From: Planctomycetota bacterium | Lineage (GTDB): Bacteria > Planctomycetota > UBA8108 > UBA1146 | NCBI GenBank assembly: GCA_028825265.1 | Contig: JAPKAM010000009.1 | Location: forward strand, 1 to 50,001 | Direction of reading: 5' to 3' | Length of the DNA stretch: 50,001 nucleotides | In this document: positions 45,645 to 50,001 of the stretch, in pieces | Layout: each line of letters starts with the position of its first letter | How positions within the stretch are numbered: position 1 is the stretch's first letter | Program-made: the position numbers and the translations under genes | The notes under the pieces: generated by a model | Database searches by the model: none | Seen by the model: the letters and a program-made list of their open reading frames with translations, nothing else | What the model was told of the DNA's origin: nothing

Positions 45645-45773
45645 TGGATGAATCCCCTCTGCCGCCCTAGAATAACGGGATAACCGCGTCAGGGTGAAAT
45701 TTCTGTCATCGAATCTTTGCGGTCAGCCAGACAGGATCTCCTCGATCGGACATCTGATTGGACCTCTTCGATA

Positions 45774-45859
45774 GAAGTTCCAGAAGAGCAGGAATTTCAG
45801 AACAACAGCAGCTCATCGACAGTAGTTCCAGATGAAACAGGAGTTTCAGATGAATCGAC
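45774..45859. repeat. Degenerate 18-bp repeats at a gene start
   Basis: Units begin at 45774, 45792, 45824 and 45842 around a shared TTCCAGATGAA-like core, the last two differing in few bases and each containing ATGAA. They straddle the start codon of the gene at 45850. Confidence 0.7.
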
Positions 45860-47010
45860 GTTCCGCTTTGAATCCACTGGCCCCTTGGCCTCGATTGGGC
45901 GGTCTCCCCAGACCCCGATGCGCCAAAATGGGATCATCCAAATTCTGCAGCTACGCCGCCACTCTACTGGTGATGATTCTACTGATGCTGGTGCCGTCGA
46001 CCGGCGCTGCCGAAGCGGCTGCGCCGGCCCCCTCTGAAGGGGTCCAGTGGCGAAGCGATTCGGCGCTGCCCCTCTCCTTCGACGATGACTCCCGAAAATA
46101 CAGGAATACCGAAAACTATGAAGTAGAAGAAGAGGAGGAGGAGGAAGCGCTCCCCCCCACCTTCGACAGCGACGAGGGTCAGAAGAGTTTCCTCGAAGGG
46201 CAAGAGCAGTTTCAGTTGCGCGCCTGGCGTGATGCCACTCGCTCCTTTGCCGCAGCACGCAAGGCCAGCGCCGATACCCGTTCAAAAAAGTTGGTTCAAG
46301 CGTGGGAGAAGGCGTGCAAGGGGGGCAAGGCGCTGGACCGTGCCGACAAAGATCATCAGAAGGGCGCTTATCGCAAGGCGTGGAGTGGGGTCGCCGCACT
46401 GCAAAAAAAATATGGCATGACACCGCTGTCGACGGCGATCGATGTCCTGAAACAGAAGGTCTATTCCGAGTTGTTCCTCGATCTCGCGACCTTCGAGGAA
46501 ACCCCGGTCGAAGTAGAAGAGGCGGCCCGCAAGGCGTTACCCAAAGATCGAAGTCGCATCATTCTGGATCCCGAGCGGATCTTCGAGGGGAAAGGTGCTC
46601 TGGAGTGGCGCTCCGGTGGCGGACAGGGATTTGCCGGACTCAGTTTTGGTCGTCTTCCGATCGCCACCATCGAAGATGTGGTGATGGAGGATTACCGCTG
46701 GATCCGTTTCTCCGTCTTCAACGAGGATGACAACTTTGGCAAGTTCTCCCTCTTCTTTGGCACCGAGCCGATCGGCCCCAACCAGGCGCAGGCGGGGGGG
46801 GTCATGGCGCTGCTGCAGAGAAACTGCTACTACCACCACTTCACCGTCAAGAAACCGGGCTGGAATCACTTCCGCATCGACCTCACGAAGGATTTGTCGA
46901 TGAGCGAGGCGATCGAGTGGTCCGACCTGCTCTCGCTGTACCTGTTGACGGTTCCGCCATCACACCCAAAGAAGATCACCATCGATGCAGTGAAACTGGA
47001 GAAACAGTGA
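45850..47010 (+). CDS. Secreted protein of unknown function with acidic stretch and beta-sandwich C-terminus
   Basis: A 386-residue protein. A signal-like segment (YAATLLVMILLMLVPSTGAAEAA) is followed by a run of Glu (EVEEEEEEE, about residues 80-90), a helical TPR-like region (about 100-210), and a beta-sandwich-like C-terminus (about 225-385) resembling carbohydrate-binding or CIA30-type domains (WRSGGGQGFAGLSFGRLP, YRWIRFSVFNEDDNFGKFSLFFG, GWNHFRIDLTKD). ATG 45850 is used: AGGAG lies six bases upstream, while ATG 45832 has none. Confidence 0.7.
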   Translation: MNRRSALNPLAPWPRLGGLPRPRCAKMGSSKFCSYAATLLVMILLMLVPSTGAAEAAAPAPSEGVQWRSDSALPLSFDDDSRKYRNTENYEVEEEEEEEALPPTFDSDEGQKSFLEGQEQFQLRAWRDATRSFAAARKASADTRSKKLVQAWEKACKGGKALDRADKDHQKGAYRKAWSGVAALQKKYGMTPLSTAIDVLKQKVYSELFLDLATFEETPVEVEEAARKALPKDRSRIILDPERIFEGKGALEWRSGGGQGFAGLSFGRLPIATIEDVVMEDYRWIRFSVFNEDDNFGKFSLFFGTEPIGPNQAQAGGVMALLQRNCYYHHFTVKKPGWNHFRIDLTKDLSMSEAIEWSDLLSLYLLTVPPSHPKKITIDAVKLEKQ

Positions 47011-47114
47011 CGGCATATTCGTCACTGTAAACCGGAAGTGCGGATGCGGAACGGGGGTACGGATGTCCTGAAGCCGCTGAAAAGGGGCTCAGCTCCGCAA
47101 CGGCGAGTCGCGAC

Positions 47115-48062
47115 TCAACACTCTCGCAGTGGCTCCTCTTGCGGCACACCGGCATCGTTTCGCTCCGCCAGCCAGCGCTGCGGCCGCAGCGCTTCTCTCG
47201 AGATGCGAGCGATGCCTCGCACACGTTGCTGACTCCACACCACTAATGATGGCTCCGGCGGGCAACTGCTCACATCGAGATCCTCAAGCGACAGATCCTC
47301 AAGCGACAGAGCCTGACCATGTCCGAGTCGCTGCGCCTGGACCGCATCGACCTCGACACAAGGCTGGTATTCCAGCAAGCGTTCCAGCGACCACCAATCC
47401 GCGCGTTCCACTTGATCTGGACGCTTCGCCATCGGCTCATCGAAATCGCCACTGGCGGTGCGTCTTAGCGCCATCAATGAAGCTCCGCAACCGAGCCCCT
47501 GTCCCAGATCCCTGGCAAGGCTTCGAATATAGGTACCCGGACCACAATCGATCTTCAGTTGTAAACGCGACGATTGGTGCTCTAACATCTCGATCGAATC
47601 CACCCTTACCGATCGGGCTGGCGGCGGAGTCAGATCTCCCTCGCGAGCCCGCTGGTAGGATCGACGTCCTGCCACGCGCACGGCACTGTGCGCCGGTGGT
47701 ACCTGTTCGATCGAACCGGTCAACCGAGCCAACTGCGAATTAATCTGGGCGGTTGGCGGAATCTCGACCGGCGGGTAGGGACAAGCCAGCGGTCCTTCGG
47801 CATCTTGGGTGTCGCTGATCACCCCGAGCCAGATGGTGGCGATGTACGTCTTGTTGTGAACGGTCAGCATCTGCTGGAAGCGACGCGCCGCTCCGCCGAT
47901 GATGACCATCACGCCGCTGGCGAGCGGATCGAGGGTGCCACAGTGGCCCAGCCCCCCCCACTGCAACCGCCGTTGCACCTGGTCGAGCACCGTGCGAGAA
48001 GAGGGGCCGCGAGGTTTCCAGATGATGATGCCCCCGTCGGGAGCATCGGGAAGACGAGGCAA
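47115..48062 (-). CDS. truB: tRNA pseudouridine(55) synthase TruB
   Basis: TruB makes pseudouridine-55 in the T loop of most tRNAs. The catalytic Asp is in GHCGTLDPLASGVM (residue 45 with the start used here); other marks are GGIIIWKPRGPSS, NKTYIATIWLGVISDTQDAEG, RSYQRAREG and YIRSLARDLG. TTG 48062 is chosen because GGAGGGATCACG precedes it and IIIWKP, the family N-terminus, follows; a longer reading to 48209 would enter the tmRNA gene. C-terminal LSLEDLSLEDL comes from a 15-bp duplication. Confidence 0.93.
   Translation of the reverse strand: MPRLPDAPDGGIIIWKPRGPSSRTVLDQVQRRLQWGGLGHCGTLDPLASGVMVIIGGAARRFQQMLTVHNKTYIATIWLGVISDTQDAEGPLACPYPPVEIPPTAQINSQLARLTGSIEQVPPAHSAVRVAGRRSYQRAREGDLTPPPARSVRVDSIEMLEHQSSRLQLKIDCGPGTYIRSLARDLGQGLGCGASLMALRRTASGDFDEPMAKRPDQVERADWWSLERLLEYQPCVEVDAVQAQRLGHGQALSLEDLSLEDLDVSSCPPEPSLVVWSQQRVRGIARISREALRPQRWLAERNDAGVPQEEPLREC
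47279..47308. repeat. 15-bp tandem duplication in truB
   Basis: GATCCTCAAGCGACA at 47279-47293 and 47294-47308, encoding SLEDL twice near the TruB C-terminus. Frame-preserving. Confidence 0.95.
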
Positions 48063-48105
48063 ACGTGATCCCTCCTGCGAGACATGAATTCCAGCCAGTA
48101 GCCTC

Positions 48106-48130
48106 GGAGTGCTGGGAAATCCAGCACTCC
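48106..48130 (-). terminator. 10-bp hairpin between tmRNA and truB
   Basis: GGAGTGCTGG (48106-48115) and CCAGCACTCC (48121-48130). On the minus strand it lies 28 bp past the tmRNA 3' end, is preceded by a T6 run and not followed by one. Probable tmRNA/truB boundary element. Confidence 0.45.
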
Positions 48131-48158
48131 AAAAAACCCATCCAGGCAGCAAAAAAAA

Positions 48159-48517
48159 TGGAGGCGCCGGGAGTCGAACCCGGGTCCCGAAACGCTTCCA
48201 GAAGAACATCTACAGGCTTAGTCCGCCATTTATTGCCTCGCGAACGGCTCCGACGGACAAGATCCGAGCCGCGAGCGCCGGTTCAATCTCGCCTGGAAGA
48301 TCACCGGCAGGGTCTTCTTCGGCCAGTCCGTAAATTTGGCCCTCCAGTCACGATCACGGACAGACCGTGGTGGAAGGGGCGCTTAGTTAAACTAGGCAGC
48401 CATTGCGAAGTTGTTGTTCACAATTAAAAAGTTTTTATCCGGTGTTTTAGGAGGCCTCCGGATCACCTCCACCTGCCATTCTCCGTTCCGACGTCCGGTC
48501 GAAACCGTTTCGCCCCC
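48159..48517 (-). ncRNA. ssrA: tmRNA (ssrA)
   Basis: Transfer-messenger RNA for ribosome rescue with SmpB. The 5' end GGGGGCG pairs with CGCCTCC at the 3' end; discriminator A 48159, CCA not encoded, followed by a T8 run. The 5' strand shows GAAACGGTTTCGACC, the 3' end GGGTTCGACTCC. The tag is NNNFAMAA ending at TAG 48394-48392; the best aligned resume codon is GTG at 48421, so the predicted tag is (A)VNNNFAMAA. Length 359 nt. The terminal AMAA differs from the usual ALAA. Confidence 0.93.
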
Positions 48518-48688
48518 TTCATTTCCTCATCGTCCTGGACCCGTGATGAACACTACCGGCTCCGACTGGAGCACAACTTCTCATCCACTTTCTTCCAGGA
48601 AATCTCTAGGATACCCCACAGTAGAAGAATCTACACCGATATCTGTTCCCACCTGGAGCGATATTTACTACCATTCCTCGTCGGCCCC

Positions 48689-48736
48689 ATGACTTCACCA
48701 AAGAATGACTTCACAAGAGAACGACTTCACGGGAGA
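48689..48736. repeat. 16-bp tandem repeat, three copies
   Basis: ATGACTTCACCAAAGA, ATGACTTCACAAGAGA and ACGACTTCACGGGAGA at 48689, 48705 and 48721, just upstream of the Hpt gene start. The third copy provides its GGGAG site. The unit is not a multiple of three. Confidence 0.9.
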
Positions 48737-48739
48737 AAA

Positions 48740-49048
48740 ATGACGGACAGCCCCATTTTCAGTAAATTAGCCAACGATCCCGATTTCAATGATCTGGTGA
48801 TCGCATTTGTCGCAGATTTACCGAACCGCACTGACAGGATCCTCACTTTGATTGGTAGTGGAACCCTCGATGAAGCCGCAGACGCGCTGCACCAACTCAA
48901 GGGATCCTCAGGGATCTTCGGTTTCCAGCCGATCCACCTGCTCGCCAAGGAACTCGAGAAGATGGTCAGAAATAGCGACCCGACCATCGAGGAAAAAGCC
49001 CACGAGTTGGAACGGTTGTGCCAGAGAGCCTCGGCAGATCGGAACTGA
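48740..49048 (+). CDS. Orphan histidine phosphotransfer (Hpt) domain protein
   Basis: A 102-residue helical protein consisting of a single Hpt domain. The phospho-accepting His51 lies in ALHQLKGSSGIFGF, matching the HxLKGSS pattern of phosphorelay proteins. No kinase or response regulator is encoded nearby. ATG 48740 with GGGAG upstream is preferred; an in-frame ATG at 48689 would translate the tandem repeat and has no ribosome binding site. Confidence 0.85.
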   Translation: MTDSPIFSKLANDPDFNDLVIAFVADLPNRTDRILTLIGSGTLDEAADALHQLKGSSGIFGFQPIHLLAKELEKMVRNSDPTIEEKAHELERLCQRASADRN

Positions 49049-49085
49049 CTGAATCTCAGCGACGGTGACCGCGGCGCTTGGCTCG

Positions 49086-49535
49086 TCAGTCGCCTCTCCT
49101 CATCGCCCGCTGGATCTCTCTCTTCTGCTCCTGATCCTTCTTGGCTCGACGCTTGTCGTGACTCTTCTTGCCGCGCCCAACTGCGATCTCGACCTTGATG
49201 CGGCCCTTCTCGTTGAAGTAAATCTTCAACGGAACCACCGTCAGCCCCTTCTCCTCCATCTTGACCCGTAACTGATGCACTTCTCGTCGGTGGAGCAGCA
49301 GTTTTCGTTTCCGGGTCGGTGGATGGTTGGAATATCCTCCATGGCTGTATTCGGAGATGTGGACCTTTTGCATCCAGGCCTCGCCCTGTTCGATCCGCAC
49401 AAAACCGTCGACAATCTCGCACTTCCCCGCTCGCAAACTCTTGACCTCGGATCCCTGCAGGACGATTCCCGCCTCCAGGGTCTCCAGGACCTCCAGTTCA
49501 TGCCGAGCACGGCGGTTCTGAGCGATGATCTTCAT
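49086..49535 (-). CDS. smpB: SsrA-binding protein SmpB
   Basis: SmpB binds tmRNA and the stalled ribosome in trans-translation. The 149-residue protein has the family core: MKIIAQNRRARHELEVLETLEAGIVLQGSEVKSLRAGK, HISEYSHGGYSNHPPTRKRKLLLH, and GLTVVPLKIYFNEKGRIKVEIAVGRGKKSHDKR with a basic C-terminal tail. ATG 49535 begins this core. It lies 0.6 kb upstream of ssrA on the same strand, so the trans-translation pair is clustered. Confidence 0.96.
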   Translation of the reverse strand: MKIIAQNRRARHELEVLETLEAGIVLQGSEVKSLRAGKCEIVDGFVRIEQGEAWMQKVHISEYSHGGYSNHPPTRKRKLLLHRREVHQLRVKMEEKGLTVVPLKIYFNEKGRIKVEIAVGRGKKSHDKRRAKKDQEQKREIQRAMRRGD

Positions 49536-49638
49536 CCGGTCTCGACTTTCATCCCTGATTTCATTGCTGAAAGAACTGCCTAGTTTTGTCTCATGGCCGA
49601 TTTTGTACCACGGTTCTGACCAGATCATCACGGTAGAC

Positions 49639-49667
49639 TTGACTTCTTGCCGCCATCCGGATATCCA
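49639..49667 (+). promoter_or_regulatory. Sigma70-type promoter for tRNA-Leu/tRNA-Val
   Basis: -35 TTGACT (49639-49644), 17-bp spacer, -10 TATCCA (49662-49667); transcription would begin about four bases before tRNA-Leu. Confidence 0.7.
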
Positions 49668-49677
49668 TCCCGGTTGT

Positions 49678-49766
49678 GCCGAAGTGGCGGAACTGGCAGA
49701 CGCGCCAGGTTCAGGTCCTGGTCCGGTTCACACCGGGTGGAGGTTCGAGTCCTCTCTTCGGCACCA
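49678..49766 (+). tRNA. tRNA-Leu (CAG)
   Basis: Class II tRNA with long variable arm. Acceptor GCCGAAG/CTTCGGC, anticodon stem CCAGG/CCTGG with loop TTCAGGT giving CAG, T loop TTCGAGT, discriminator A, CCA encoded. Confidence 0.95.
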
Positions 49767-49780
49767 ATTTTGAATCTTGA

Positions 49781-49857
49781 GGGCGATTAGCTCAGTTGGC
49801 TAGAGCGCTACGCTCACACCGTAGAGGTCACTGGTTCGAGTCCAGTATCGCCCACCA
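49781..49857 (+). tRNA. tRNA-Val (CAC)
   Basis: Acceptor GGGCGAT/ATCGCCC, D arm GCTC/GAGC, anticodon stem CTACG/CGTAG with loop CTCACAC giving CAC, T loop TTCGAGT, discriminator A, CCA encoded. It lies 14 bp after tRNA-Leu and is probably co-transcribed. Confidence 0.95.
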
Positions 49858-49870
49858 TCCTGAAATACTT

Positions 49871-49899
49871 GCCCTCACATGTTCACGACATGGGAGGGC
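49871..49899 (+). terminator. Hairpin after the tRNA pair
   Basis: GCCCTC-A-CATG and CATG-G-GAGGGC form an interrupted 10-bp stem around TTCACGA, 13 bp past tRNA-Val; only a short T-stretch follows. Confidence 0.6.
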
Positions 49900-49930
49900 A
49901 TTTCGATACCGATCGCCGAGTTGACCACGG

Positions 49931-49964
49931 CACTGGATCGCTCACTGCACTGGATCGCTCACTG
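49931..49964. repeat. 17-bp tandem duplication
   Basis: CACTGGATCGCTCACTG at 49931-49947 and 49948-49964 in non-coding sequence after the tRNA pair. Not a multiple of three. Confidence 0.93.
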
Positions 49965-50001
49965 CACAATTAGCACCACGGCTGGTACCGCTGACCCGTG
50001 A

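Noticed and set aside
48063-48209. Extension of truB to an upstream ATG
   Set aside because: It would translate the tmRNA 3' end; TTG 48062 has a strong ribosome binding site and fits the family N-terminus.
48411-48692. Plus-strand open frame of 93 codons
   Set aside because: It crosses the antisense of the tmRNA 5' part; no domain, no ribosome binding site.

Overview
The window looks like chromosomal DNA of a free-living, probably marine or aquatic member of the Planctomycetota. Inferred evidence: several Tat-exported Gfo/Idh/MocA oxidoreductases paired with sugar phosphate isomerase/epimerase-like proteins, a DUF1080 lipoprotein, a c-heme beta-propeller protein and a second secreted protein that both end in dockerin-like EF-hand repeats, TPR and HEAT proteins, and a DUF1080/MFS locus. 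Genus-level placement cannot be made from the sequence alone. No phage, integrase, transposase or CRISPR array is visible, and coding density is high.

Layout. 1-3194 (-): tsaE, a small repeat-bearing protein, and a large SMC-like ATPase with two membrane segments that runs off the left edge. 3332-5407 (+): secreted PQQ-like propeller. 5437-9699 (-): rsfS, a membrane pyrophosphatase followed by a perfect 17-bp hairpin, and a VWA/HEAT protein. 9981-15316 (+): a three-gene run (metzincin-like lipoprotein, HEAT-like secreted protein, TPR membrane protein). 15324-18870 (-): gatC-gatA-gatB preceded by a stand-alone tRNA-Met unit with its own promoter and terminator. 18844-23772: comF, a methyltransferase, an FAD oxidoreductase and an SLC13/RCK transporter. 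23788-26850 (-): a 1020-residue YVTN propeller/di-heme/dockerin protein.

26975-40116 is the most distinctive block: eight co-directional genes (MFS transporter, isomerase, Gfo/Idh, ApbE, Gfo/Idh, c-heme membrane protein, Gfo/Idh, isomerase), a divergent DUF1080 lipoprotein, a dockerin protein, and a further cytosolic isomerase + Gfo/Idh pair. Taken together it reads as a sugar (or cyclitol) oxidation pathway split between the cell envelope and the cytoplasm, with a possible envelope electron route (ApbE and c-heme protein).

40441-50001 holds tRNA-Asp inside an 11-bp inverted repeat, a DUF456 membrane protein, a lipoprotein, a glycosyltransferase-TPR fusion, a c-heme/FG-GAP lipoprotein, a secreted protein of unknown function, and a translation cluster: truB, tmRNA (ssrA), an orphan Hpt protein, smpB, tRNA-Leu and tRNA-Val.

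Across the whole window, short tandem duplications (6-18 bp units) sit at gene ends, gene starts and intergenic gaps. Inside reading frames their unit length is always a multiple of three; outside it often is not.
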